64,000 nucleotides of DNA from Aphrocallistes beatrix. Taxonomy: Eukaryota > Porifera > Hexactinellida > Sceptrulophora > Aphrocallistidae. The stretch's first letter is position 1. Each line of letters opens with the position of its first letter. Below the pieces are notes generated by a model. The model was not told where the DNA came from, did no database searches, and was given only the letters and a program-made list of their open reading frames with translations. The stretch spans positions 3,263,674 through 3,327,673 of the forward strand of contig OY725501.1 in assembly GCA_963281255.1 (NCBI GenBank), given 5' to 3'. Both the position numbers and the translations under genes were made by a program. This document shows positions 31,137 through 47,700 of this stretch, in pieces.

Positions 31137-32104
31137 GTACGCTACACTTCGAGTCCATTCTGATTTGGAACAGCTAGGATACTATTGTATATGTAATTAA
31201 TTAAATCGCACTTGTATCGATCTCTGTCATTTATAATCTAAATTGGGAACGGCGAATCGTTCTCAAGACCTCCTACTTCCACTTGAAGGAATTTGGCTTA
31301 CTTTTCCTTCAAACTCATTACTAGTATATGCATGCATGCCAACCTGAGCCATAATAAAAGCGGGACATGGCGGGACGCAATAGAAAAGTATTATACACAG
31401 AATAAAAAAAAACGGGACATAATGGGGAGATTTCATTTAAAAACGGGACACTAATCAAAATAAGCTCAGGAGAAGAGTGAAAAAAGCGGGACGGTTGGCA
31501 TATATGTATATGACTTCAGTTTATGTTCCTTTTAAACAAAACTGTCCTAAAGCTTGACTCACAAAACTTTATGCCGATTACCATATCAAATTGTTGCGCC
31601 GGCATTTGTGGAGTATAAAAATATTTGATTAAGAAAGTGCAGCTGTAAGCATCTCTGATACTATTTGGACAAATGTACAAAAACTCCGGTTAATAATTTT
31701 GGTGATCAAAATATTCTTTTCAAAACGTAATCTGGTCACCCTAACCTCTTGCCATGTCCCCATCCTGGTGAGCTGCTACCTCACTACCCCCTGTCCTACC
31801 TAACTCTCGTTATTATCGGCTGAGTAGACGTAGTGTAGAGGAAGTGGAGGTAGGCCTACACTGTGCTCAGGTTTCTAACTCTATCTGGCTATAAGTACTA
31901 ATATAGGAAGTTTGTAGGTTGCTGATATATTTTGTTGATATTCATGAGTGGTCATCGAGAATTTTTTGTTAGGGCTGTTGCTCTATCTCACATTCAATAG
32001 TTCTATGATTGCCTTATTTTGAGTGAGCAGAGATTCAATAACCAAATTCTGAGTTTAATTATTTACATTTGTTCTCTAAAATAGCAATTGTGAAGAGATC
32101 CGAG
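31137..32104. other. Intergenic upstream of PHF12, with MITE copy 2
   Basis: Contains the second GTCCCG-rich element (31342-31500, opposite orientation to 16087-16291) with TTGGCA/TGCCAA ends. The remainder is AT-rich and probably holds the PHF12 promoter. No gene seen. Confidence 0.6.
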
Positions 32105-36567
<4,463 letters not shown>

Positions 36568-36852
36568 CCATATGTCACTTTTTTATTTTTATCCATTTTA
36601 AGAATGTGGAATAAGGGATGGAGCGAATGACAACTTTTGACAGACAATGACAGATTTTATGTTTAAATAGTCCAATCAGAGCTTGGAGCTAGTTTAGAAA
36701 TGAGGCGGACGAAGTTATTTTCGATCTGTCTAATTTTCGAAGTTACTAATTTCATTATTATGTGTAACTAAGTATTCGCATTAATTTAATGAAATATGTT
36801 TTATCGTCCTTTCTTTTCGCCATTTTCTTCTGCTCTTCGTGTTCGGTAGAAA

Positions 36853-37080
36853 ATGGCTCTTAACAATAAGACTAGACCAGGGATAATCAAAACGAGGCAC
36901 GCATCGCCTCAAATTGAAATTGATCCGTTTCTGAATTCTATCAGAGCAATAACTTCTCTACGTCCAACCATATCTTTAATACGATCCAATCTGTTGACGC
37001 AATTCGGAGCATTTTTTGAACGTCAAATAGTTGATAATAGCATAATACATCAATTTAACCTGTATAGGAGAATACACTGA
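36853..37080 (+). CDS. Small hypothetical ORF (75 aa)
   Basis: A 75-codon ORF with no family I recognise (RPGIIKTRHASPQIEIDPFL; LIRSNLLTQFGAFFERQI). Its ATG follows a pyrimidine-rich tract (36803-36848) that ends GGTAG just 3 nt before the start, which looks like a splice acceptor for a 5'-UTR exon or trans-spliced leader. The ATG context AAAATGG is favourable. It lies alone between PHF12 and FCHSD on the same strand. It may be a real small gene, a later exon or chance. Confidence 0.4.
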   Translation: MALNNKTRPGIIKTRHASPQIEIDPFLNSIRAITSLRPTISLIRSNLLTQFGAFFERQIVDNSIIHQFNLYRRIH

Positions 37081-38351
37081 TAGAATGTACAAGTTTTTTA
37101 AGATCATTAGAATCCAGTAATTGTAGACATTCCAATCATTAAAAGTACAAATAAATGTTTGCTAGTGTCTCCGTTGTTTGCATTATCTAAGTTAGTGAAA
37201 TAAGTCTATCTCTGAATTGCGACACGAATTGTATAATGATTGAATTGTTGTGTCAACGGAGATATGTATATTAAAACTTGTGATCTTAATTATCAACTAA
37301 TATTCTGAAAACAATCTACGTACATACCACGTGCTAGAATCAATTAATTATATAGTCGCTAAATTGCAGTTCGTATCCTTTTCATTAAGGTTCACATTCG
37401 CCACATAAACATTAGACATTTAAACATTAATCATACAAAGTAGTGAAATTTGTATTTTCCAGTTCACTCATTGAATTCGGCATAGATATTGAAAATAAAA
37501 GCAGACTTTGACTTAGTATCTCTTTTATTTGCAATTTGAGTCTGCGTACGTAATTCGAAAGTTTTAAAAATAAATGACTCAGCGATTTTCCGAATTCCTT
37601 TAAAAGTATATTTCTGCTAAGACGATTTTATCAGAAATCTAATCAGCTTTATTTTCCTTGCCACGCTATCAGCTAATTACTAACGAATCAGTTTTAAAAT
37701 AGATACGTGTGGAAGACATTTTCGCCATTTTTGTCCACAAAGAAACCTTGCTGTACTGACACAATAGATCATGCGAACTTGTACAGTTACAATTACAGAT
37801 ACGTCAGTCACAGTCGCTTATGAAGGTCCACCATGATAATCTTATAAAAATAATCCAGTGGAATACCCTAAGCCTTAGGAATGGTAATTGATTGCCGAAA
37901 GAATTCTGAGCTAACATTATCCCTAACTTACCTTAATGAAAGGGAAATATCTGAATCTGAGTCTTTAGTATATGCATTATTGTAATTCTTAATAATCTGG
38001 TATCAGTAACGGTATTAGGACACAGAACTATGCCAGACTTCCTAATTTGTGTTGTCTGTTCAATTAAGAAATTTAATTAATTTATGGTTGACTGCTCATG
38101 TGAATAGACTGACAATAAGAATTCCACAGAAGCTTACTTAGTGACGAATCCTCTTACAACGGTATATTTAAATTTAATGATTCTATACATATGCGTATTC
38201 AAGAAGGCGCGTTTTCCCTCAAAAATATATTTAAGATATAATATAAAAGTTCTTACAAGATCGAAAGCACTCGTAAATTTTCAAAGAATTGCGCTGACCT
38301 CGCTGACCTGTGCTGTATGCAATTGTAAATTGATATTATAACTAATCTACA
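37081..38351. other. Intergenic upstream of FCHSD
   Basis: AT-rich 1.27 kb, no coding, RNA or repeat feature recognised; presumably includes the FCHSD promoter. Confidence 0.5.
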
Positions 38352-40691
38352 ATGCATAGTGAGAAGAGTATAAAACCCGATCAGCTCCCGAGATCTAGAA
38401 GTACTAACTTAGACAGATACAACCCAGCACTGACTTCCAAAAGGAAACTCAGGAAGAATTGTAATCTATTCAAAAAGTTTAAAAGCCAGGAATTCATCCC
38501 AATTCGGGTAGACCAAATTCAAAATTATACTTTTTATAACAAAGACGTTCCTCTCGTTGACTTCTCCGATACAACTGACATGTCTAACAACGGCGTTCTA
38601 CTTGACATTCCTCCCGCATCCGCGAATCAAGGCCGGCTGCCATCCCCAAACCTTCCTAAAAAGGAAAAAGGGTTATTCGTCCGAAACCTAAAAGCGAGTC
38701 TGGACGAGCAATGCACGAAGTTGGCACAGAAATTCAGTTTCGACCTCGAGATGATGGAGGATTTGAAGTCATTCTCAAAGCATAAAGCAGCTCTCGATAA
38801 AGACTACAGTCAGAAACTGACCTCCCTAGTTTCACAGTTCTCGCAGAAACTGCCTGGGGGTAGAGATATCCCCGATTCGGAAGACCGCTCTATCCTGGAC
38901 ATCTGGAAAATTATCCTCGAGGCCTGTCAGTCCATGGCTGAGGGCATGGGGAAGATGGCAGAAGTTCTGAGCACCGAAGTCTGCAACGTGATCCGATCCA
39001 AGAAACGGACGCGCGAGACTGCTTTCAAGAAGGGACAGGAGCAGGCTCAACAGATGGCCGGCGAGCTCCTCGGCAGTGCCAAGGAACTATCCAAGATCCA
39101 TCACCACTACACCGAGTCCGAGAAGGAGGCGTGCGAGGTGAGGCAGAAGTTCAATCTCGTAGAGGCCAAGCAGCGCGGCGGAAAAACGAGCCTTTTCGAG
39201 ACGCACTCCCATCTGGAGAAAAACTTCTCCAAAACTAAACGCAAGGTTCTCACGACAGAACATAAGGCAACTGACGCCCGCAACGAGTACCTGATGCTAA
39301 TCGACGCGTTCAACAGCCACGCCAGTCAGTACCAACTCACGTACCTGCGTCAACTGCAGCGGGAACACATCGAGACCAATTTCAGAGAGATGCGCGACTA
39401 CTTGATCACCGTGGGCCGCTCTTGTGTGGAGACGTTTGATGATCTCAAATCTCAGTTCTTCAACGCGCTTGCAGCTACGCACAAGACTAAAGCACAGCTG
39501 GAAATGGATTCGTTCTTAGCGAAGAATCCGATCTTCACTACCTCGCTGAGTCAGGAATTTGAACCGTATAGCAACGACCAGGTCCGGCTTTTGTCCACTG
39601 AGTACGGCTCTTACTCTGTGCTAAATAAGGCCGTGCAGAACCTGACGCTACAAGTGGAGCAGGAAAGAGACCGAATTGTGCAGAAGACGAAGGCCATGCA
39701 GGGGCTAAACTCCATCTCCGATGCGTACGCGAAGACTCCAGAGTTTGGAACGGAAGAGGCGAATGTGGAGGCGGACCAGAAGATTGAGATGCTGAAGAGA
39801 GAGATCCGCCTGTCCGAGATCATCATCCTCAAATCGGAGAGTAAGCTCACTCTCCTCGCAGCTCTGGGGCTGGACGTGGAGAAATCTAGAGCGAGTGCTG
39901 TCGACCTTGTTCGCTCCCAGACCTCTACCCTGACCGTAACCCGCGACAGCAAGACCCTGAACACGCGCAACCTCGCCGCTCTCACCAGCAACGCCAACCA
40001 AGGGCCCGGACACAGGAACAGCATGCCGGATATCACCCCCTCTCTCCTCGTCTCGCACCCTTCAGGCATCAGCGTCGGGAGCAGCACCAGCACCGAAACG
40101 AATTTGCCGCGATACAACCCCTCTGTGAGCTTCCTGGACGCGTACAGCTCTGAGGATGAAACTTCTGAGGCAGATTTCGGATCGGTGGTCGCTATCAAGA
40201 AGTCGGCCCGTGTGTTGTACAGCTTCCAGGCGACCACCGAAGAGGACATCTCCATTGTGGAGAACGAGATCGTGGAGATAAGGGAGGAGGAGGACAACGG
40301 ATGGTGCCGTGGGGTCAACTCGAAGGGAGAGGAAGGGTACTTCCCGTCCTCCTATGTGCAGGTGCTCTCTCGGCCCTCCACCCCCGGCTCCCCATCCTCT
40401 TCCACCTCCAACCCCAGTCTAGTCACGCAGAGCTCCACCACCAGCGCCCAGTCCCACCCTCTGAAAGTCCGCTCCATGTGTGCGTACGACGCAGCTGCCG
40501 ACGACGAACTGTCCTTCCCCGAGGGCGTGGTCATCCAGATTATGTCCAAGGAGGACGAGGATTGGTGGACAGGAAGCTACGATGGGAAGACGGGCGTGTT
40601 TCCAGTCGGGGCAGTTAATGAGATCTACGATTCCGCTTCCGGACTCTCGAATACTTCTCGCGACTCTAGCATTAGCGAATCCTTCTCCTAA
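38352..40691 (+). CDS. FCHSD2: F-BAR and double SH3 protein (FCHSD/Nervous wreck)
   Basis: An intronless 779-residue membrane-remodelling adaptor. The F-BAR domain spans about 110-400 (DLEMMEDLKSFSKHKAALDK; DYSQKLTSLVSQF; ATDARNEYLMLIDAFNSH) and a coiled coil follows (about 440-520; KREIRLSEIIILKSESKL, family-like). SH3-1 is about 618-673 (ARVLYSFQATTEEDISIVEN; GWCRGVNSKGEEGYFPSSYV). SH3-2 is about 705-758 (CAYDAAADDELSFPEGVVIQ; WWTGSYDGKTGVFP). F-BAR plus two SH3 domains is specific to FCHSD1/2 and fly Nwk, which couple curved endosomal or plasma membrane to WASP-Arp2/3 actin. An N-terminal extension of about 110 residues before the F-BAR, basic and Ser-rich, is not in vertebrate homologues. 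No introns. Confidence 0.95.
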   Translation: MHSEKSIKPDQLPRSRSTNLDRYNPALTSKRKLRKNCNLFKKFKSQEFIPIRVDQIQNYTFYNKDVPLVDFSDTTDMSNNGVLLDIPPASANQGRLPSPNLPKKEKGLFVRNLKASLDEQCTKLAQKFSFDLEMMEDLKSFSKHKAALDKDYSQKLTSLVSQFSQKLPGGRDIPDSEDRSILDIWKIILEACQSMAEGMGKMAEVLSTEVCNVIRSKKRTRETAFKKGQEQAQQMAGELLGSAKELSKIHHHYTESEKEACEVRQKFNLVEAKQRGGKTSLFETHSHLEKNFSKTKRKVLTTEHKATDARNEYLMLIDAFNSHASQYQLTYLRQLQREHIETNFREMRDYLITVGRSCVETFDDLKSQFFNALAATHKTKAQLEMDSFLAKNPIFTTSLSQEFEPYSNDQVRLLSTEYGSYSVLNKAVQNLTLQVEQERDRIVQKTKAMQGLNSISDAYAKTPEFGTEEANVEADQKIEMLKREIRLSEIIILKSESKLTLLAALGLDVEKSRASAVDLVRSQTSTLTVTRDSKTLNTRNLAALTSNANQGPGHRNSMPDITPSLLVSHPSGISVGSSTSTETNLPRYNPSVSFLDAYSSEDETSEADFGSVVAIKKSARVLYSFQATTEEDISIVENEIVEIREEEDNGWCRGVNSKGEEGYFPSSYVQVLSRPSTPGSPSSSTSNPSLVTQSSTTSAQSHPLKVRSMCAYDAAADDELSFPEGVVIQIMSKEDEDWWTGSYDGKTGVFPVGAVNEIYDSASGLSNTSRDSSISESFS

Positions 40692-41710
40692 CTCTTCTAT
40701 TGATTTTATGGCATATTTTTAAGCCTGTAGCTTCCGTTTGGAACTGTTGTGGTAATTAAATTGAAACTGTGCACACTGAACATATCCTATACTCACATAT
40801 TCTCTTTAGTTATCTGCCTTCTATACTGATATGTTATTATGATTGTTCAACTACATATATAGCACTAGTTAGAGGTAGGGGCGCTAATTTTTGAAACTCT
40901 TTTTTTTAAATTTCAAAATAGAAAGACTCAATCTTAATTAAGTGAGCTCGATTTCATGTCCTATGTGAATTGTGAGATTAGAAGAGAGGGTAGCGGGCTG
41001 ACGATAACGATCCTGACTCCATTTTTTGTCAGAAACTAGAATATGAGTTAGCACAGCTCCCTTAATGTGTGTAGCGTAGGAGCTAGTTCTTAACTTTTCA
41101 CCTGATTGATGTCCAATTGTTAATTGCACATTCGTAGGCATTTTTTAATACTTTTTTTAAGGATTTGAAATGCTGAGTCAAATATGCATACAATCAACAA
41201 AGTTTCATGAAATATTTACCGAAACTAGAAAATTAGTTTTTCTAAGTTGTGCATTATAAATATTTCCAGAATGATTTCTTGCTGTCGCATGCATATTATA
41301 TGAATGCTGGATTCTCTGTATTCTGCCATCACGTTCATGTTGATTTAAACACTCAATTGATTATTCTTTTTCTTGTAAATCATACATAACAACATGGCAT
41401 ACTTGTCTAATCAACACGTGAGTGCTGCTATTTTGACAAATTTAATTTAATTCTCACTACTTGTTATGCCTTATCACTGTATCAATGTGTATCTTCTTAC
41501 CTTAATATTATATATATGTGATTAATTCCTCTATATACATACCGTTACTGCGATAGTGATGATTATATCAATTCTGATTATAACTAGACCGAGAAAACTG
41601 GAAGTTTAGTAGTCCTCCTCAACCACAATCCACTGTCTCAGCTCACTATATGCTGTAAGCTCGATAGAAATACTTCAGTACTGAATGCTGTAGAGAATAG
41701 ACAAGTAAGT
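40692..41710. other. Intergenic between FCHSD and thrombospondin
   Basis: AT-rich 1 kb. A 67-codon minus ORF (41141-40938) has no recognisable similarity. The thrombospondin promoter probably lies here. Confidence 0.4.
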
Positions 41711-44700
41711 ATGCTCTCTCCGATTCATTGTGTTTCCAAAGCTGTTCTCTACTTAACTATAATATTAATATTATTCTTGGGTACTGGTTGTTGTCAAGGT
41801 AAGTTAAATATTTTAGATTAACACTCCATCATTATACGTACTTCAAAATTTTCTCCCGAAATAAACGTAATGCATTGCACAGCAATTAGCATGTCGCAGT
41901 TATCTCATCATTGAAATACTGACAGAGAATCCTATTTCTTTGCCACCTTTTTTGATTGAGGTCATTGCTGATTCGATTGGCTAGGAATCCTTTGTTATAA
42001 TTGTTAATAACGTGCGACTAGTTTGTAGTGACTTCAGTCTTTATTCGCAGAATTTAATGGTTTTTGATGGACTTCATAATTGGAAAAATTTAAAATTCCG
42101 TAATCACCGTAATAAGATTTCTACAATGCTTTAATTAGACTTCTCTTATCTTTCTCTACTTCCTCGTTTACTACTGATTTTTCCTTTTTATCTCTCGTCG
42201 ATTGAATTTGGAATTTGTCTTCTTTAGACATTGAGGATTGTCCCCCTGGCCTTCGCGCTCCTGGATCAGACGGTATCAACTGCTATGACATCAATGAGGT
42301 GTGTCGAGTCCTCACAACTCACATCTAACTTCTATAACTGATGTCTTAGTTAACGATGAGATTGAGTGATGTGTTTATTCTGTACAACCATTTAGTGCTT
42401 AGAGTACGACCCTTGCCACACACCGCTCACTAACTGCACTAATGGAGAAGGGTACTACCAGTGTAGTCCCTGTCCTGTCGGGTACCTGGGGGAGCCTGTG
42501 ATAGGGATGGGAGAGATCGACGCTATGAACAGACAGGTTTGATTCTTCTTGTTCTGTTATGCATACTGAGCATACCTTATTTCCCTGAACGTATCCTGGA
42601 TACTATTTCTTTCATACGCATGAAACCCCCGGAGATTATTGGGGAAATACGGTATACGTATGTATATAGGATTGGCAGGTTTTGTCCGAGTCGTTAAACC
42701 ACTCTATCCAAATATTTTTGTTCAGTTTAACCAAATTCTTTTCAGAGATAATTTAGCATTTTGCCTAGTTTAGAATATTTATATCTAGTTTTCCCAAATT
42801 AGAGATTTTTGGACAAAATCCAATTCTGAGCATACATATGCTAACTCGTTCCATACCCTTGAATGTCCAAATATTTATTCCCAGCCAAGTTCTGATATGG
42901 AGAATGTGTTGCATTTGAATGTCCTGTAAAACCGCCTGAATATATGCAAACTAGTCAGAATTGTTTATTAGGTTTGTGAAGATGTGAATGAATGTGAGCA
43001 ACAAGATGAACCTTGTGGGAGGAACAGAGTATGCGCTAACACGATTGTAAGTTTTGTTGATAGTTGTGTACTAATTCTCCCAGTGTACTAATTCTCCCAG
43101 TATACTAATTCTCCCAGTGTACTAATTCTCCCAGTGTACTAATTCTCCCAGTGTACTAATTATCCCAGTATACTAATTCTCCCAGTATACTAATTCTCCC
43201 AGTGTACTAATTCTCCCAGTGTACTAATTCTCCCAGTGTACTAATTCTCCCAGTGTACTAATTCTCCCAGTATACTAATTCTCCCAATGTACTAATTCTC
43301 CCAGTATACTAATTCTCCCAGTATACTAATTCTCCCAGTATACTAGTTCTCCCAGTGTACTAATTCTCCCAGTGTACTAATTCTCCCAGTGTACTAATTC
43401 TCCCAGTATACTAATTCTCCCAGTGTACTAATTCTCCCAGTATACTAGTTCTCCCAGTGTACTAATTCTCCCAGTGTACTAATTCTCCCAGTATACTAAT
43501 TCTCCCAATGTACTAATTCTCCCAGTATACTAATTCTCCCAGTATACTAATTCTCCCAGTATACTAGTTCTCCCAGTGTACTAATTCTCCCAGTGTACTA
43601 ATTCTCCCAGTATACTAGTTCTCCCAGTGTACTAATTCTCCCAGTGTACTAATTCTCCCAGTATACTAATTCTCCCAGTGTACTAATTCTCCCAGTATAC
43701 TAGTTCTCCCAGTATACTAATTCTCCCAGTGTACTAATTCTCCCAGTATACTAGTTCTCCCAGTGTACTAATTCTCCCAGTGTACTAATTCTCCCAGTAT
43801 ACTAATTCTCCCAGTATACTAATTCTCCCAGTGTACTAATTCTCCCAGTGTACTAATTCTCCCAATGTACTAATTCTCCCAATGTACTAATTCTCCCAGT
43901 GTACTAATTCTCCCAGTGTACTAATTCTCCCAGTGTACTAATTCTCCCAGTGTACTAATTCTCTCAGTGTACTAATTCTCCCAGTATACTAATTCTCCCA
44001 GTGTACTAATTCTCCCAGTATACTAATTCTCCCAGTGTACTAATTCTCCCAATGTACTAATTCTCCCAGTGTACTAATTCTCCCAGTGTACTAATTCTCC
44101 CAGTGTACTGATTCTCCCAGTGTACTAATTCTCCCAGTGTACTAATTCTCCCAGTGTACTAATTCTCCCAGTGTACTAATTCTCCCAGTGTACTAATTCT
44201 CCCAATGTACTAATTCTCCCAGTGTACTAATTCTCCCAGTGTACTAATTCTCCCAGTGTACTGATTCTCCCAGTGTACTAATTCTCCCAGTGTACTAATT
44301 CTCCCAATGTACTAATTCTCCCAGTGTACTGATTCTCCCAGTGTACTGATTCTCCCAGTGTACTAATTCTCCCAGTGTACTAATTCTCCCAGTGTACTAA
44401 TTCTCCCAGTGTACTAATTCTCCCAATGTACTAATTCTCCCAGTATACTAGTTCTCCCAGTATACTAATTCTCCCAGTGTACTAATTCTCCCAGTGTACT
44501 AATTCTCCCAATGTACTAATTCTCCCAGTATACTAGTTCTCCCAGTGTACTAATTCTCCCAGTGTACTAATTCTCCCAGTATACTAATTCTCCCAGTGTA
44601 CTAATTCTCCCAGTACACTAATTCTCCCAGTGTACTAATTCTCCCAATGTACTAATTCTCCCAGTGTACTAATTCTCCCAGTGTACTAATTCTCCCAGTG

Positions 44701-47700
44701 TACTGATTCTCCCAGTGTACTAATTCTCCCAGTGTACTAATTCTCCCAGTGTACTGATTCTCCCAGTGTACTAATTCTCCCAGTGTACTAATTCTCCCAG
44801 TGTACTAATTCTCCCAGTGTACTAATTCTCCCAATGTACTAATTCTCCCAGTATACTAGTTCTCCCAGTATACTAATTCTCCCAGTGTACTAATTCTCCC
44901 AGTGTACTAATTCTCCCAATGTACTAATTCTCCCAGTATACTAGTTCTCCCAGTGTACTAATTCTCCCAGTGTACTAATTCTCCAGTAATACAGGTGTAT
45001 TAGTGGTGTATTTTGAATGGCGTGTTTCGCACAGGGAAGTTTCCAGTGTGGAGGTTGTCCTCGCGGGTACATCGGGGTGGGGATGGACTGTGAGTTGAGA
45101 GACGCGTGCCAAGCTGGACTGGACAATTGCGACAGAGTTGGAGCAAACTGTTTTCCCGTCGGAACCACTAGTTTCTCTTGTAAGGTTAGTGCCGCATATT
45201 CTTACTGTCCTTAATTCTATTACAGTGAACGATTTCATTACATTGAAATTTCTTTAAAAACTCAACTCTCTTCATAGCTAAATTCATGAGATCTCTGCTA
45301 TTTTTATCTTAGTCGAGTATTGATGTTACAGAATTGTCTGCATTAAGTCCTAAACCGATTCAGAACCTTCGGATATGAGATATTTCGTTGCATTCAGATT
45401 TCGATGTAAACAGAGTTAATTTCGATTGATACTCTTACCATTACGAACTAGATCAATATATGAGACCATGGATAATTCATCTCACAAAATATGGTAGCAC
45501 CGAGTCTTAATTAATGGTAGATTCTCCTTCTTAATGCTACGTTCTCAGTGTAAGCGGAGTCAGCTGTTCATCGGGAATGGAAGGGAATGTCAGCGAGATA
45601 GCGACAGAGATGGGTTCCCTAACGACCACCTCGCCTACTGCAACAGAACCTACCACCAATGTAGGAGGGTAGGTCTTGCACAGCTGTCACTGAGTTGAAT
45701 GATACTAATTATAGAACTTCATCGCTAGGATAACTGTCCATTTGTATTCAATCCCGATCAGCGAGATTCAGATGGAGACGGAGTGGGAGATGCTTGCGAC
45801 TTTGATCTTGATAATGACGGAATTCTAGATGACGACGTAAGTTCAATTATCTCTGTTTGAGCGGGAATTCCATGTTAGTCAAGCATACATACGTAAGAAT
45901 TTTATAATTTTAAGATAGTCTTTCCATTCCAAAATGTACTAATTCTCAGTATATAGTGATACTACATGTAGAATGTATATGTTACTACGTACTCGGATAA
46001 TACGTTCTTCGGTTTAGTACGTACTCATTTCTCTGAACCAAAATCCAGCTATAATATAGATTTCTATGTATGTAGTACAAACTCGGTTAGAACGTACTTA
46101 CGGATAGTACGTACGAATAATTCCTTCGCGGAGGGTACGTCTTATCCGAGTTCTACTGTATTATTAATAACGATACATGCGCGGCTATTATGCGAGCACA
46201 GTACATTGATGTGTGTACATTCTTTAGGATAACTGTATCAACACTCCAAATCCACTCCAGTCCGACTCAGACGGTGACGGGGTCGGAGATCTCTGTGACA
46301 ACTGCCCCGGCTTCATTAACCCCGCCCAGCTAGACCTGGATAGGGACGGGCTCGGGGACGAATGCGACATCGACGAGGATGGAGACTCGGTAGAGAGAAA
46401 CACGGACAATTGTCCATTCGTCAGCAATTACATCCAGACAGATGTAGACGGAGATTTGGTTGGAGATATTTGTGATAATTGTTTATACACATCCAACGCT
46501 CTCCAGGTTAGCTATGAAATCTCTTCACATATGCTATTCCTAGCTGTTCCCATGAGTGCTGTGTGTGACAGTGGGAATCTGTGTAGACCGATACAGATAT
46601 GAACGGAGTAGGGGATGAGTGTGAAGATGAAGAATTCTACCGCGGAGATTACGACAACGACGGAATTCGAGACAGAGTAGACAACTGTCGGTACGAACCC
46701 AACTCGGATCAGACTGATACGGACCAAGATGGGAGAGGTGACGCCTGTGTGACGGACAGGGACGGGGACGGGATTCCTGATTGGGCTGACAGCTGTCCGA
46801 GCATGTACAGAAAGGCTGCTTATCCTTACGGTTAGTTTCCTGACGCCGCGGGCCTAGTATGAATCACTAAAATTGGCATTGAAAACCAGCACATCTGGAA
46901 ACCTTAGCAACGGATATCCTGGAGGATCACTTATTATTATTTTAACCATTGTTACATATGCAAAATACTTGTGCAGATTAAATCGTCATAATCCAAGATG
47001 TGTGAACATTTTCGATATTATACATAGTAATAATGTAGAGACTTTTTTGCATACTGTGCATGGATTTTATTCCATTTCATTCGGTTCCCTTCCATCATGG
47101 TCCACAGTATCGGTTAATGATGAATAGTAAAAGGTCTGAGCTCTCTCCCTTCCCTCGCTACATACTCCTTCCCGTGGAATGCACAGAGTGGTGTGATTAC
47201 CATCAACTGTATGCACACAGCTCCCAGCATCACAGCTCTGGCTTGCTAGTCAGAGCTGAATGAGAGGAGTACATGGGAATGTGGAGCTGTGATCAGGACG
47301 TGAATCTGAAACCGATACTGCATCCTACATTCTACCTTTTAAAAGTGTAATTAATGAGAAATTGTTTGTTAACTTTTGTTTACAATATTTTATAAAGTAA
47401 ACAAATTCCCAAAATAGGCTAGATTGAGTAACTCCAGGCGCCCGCAGGGCGACTCTGCGGACACTTTGTGTCCGCAAGCCGCGCAGCGCAAGTAAGCGAA
47501 GCGCGCTTGTACAAGTAGCACAATATTCTTTAAGTTAATTGGAATGCTTCTTCAGGTCAGAGTGGAGATCCGGCCATTTGCGCGGGGGACCATGACGGGG
47601 ACGGAGTACCCAATAAGCAGGACCCCTGTCCTTTCAACAAGAATGTACTCAAGACACATTTCCAACTATTCAACCAAGATCCCATTGTGGCTACCATTGA

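Noticed and set aside
40938-41141. 67-residue minus ORF downstream of FCHSD
   Set aside because: No splice context, homology or conserved feature; length is within chance expectation.
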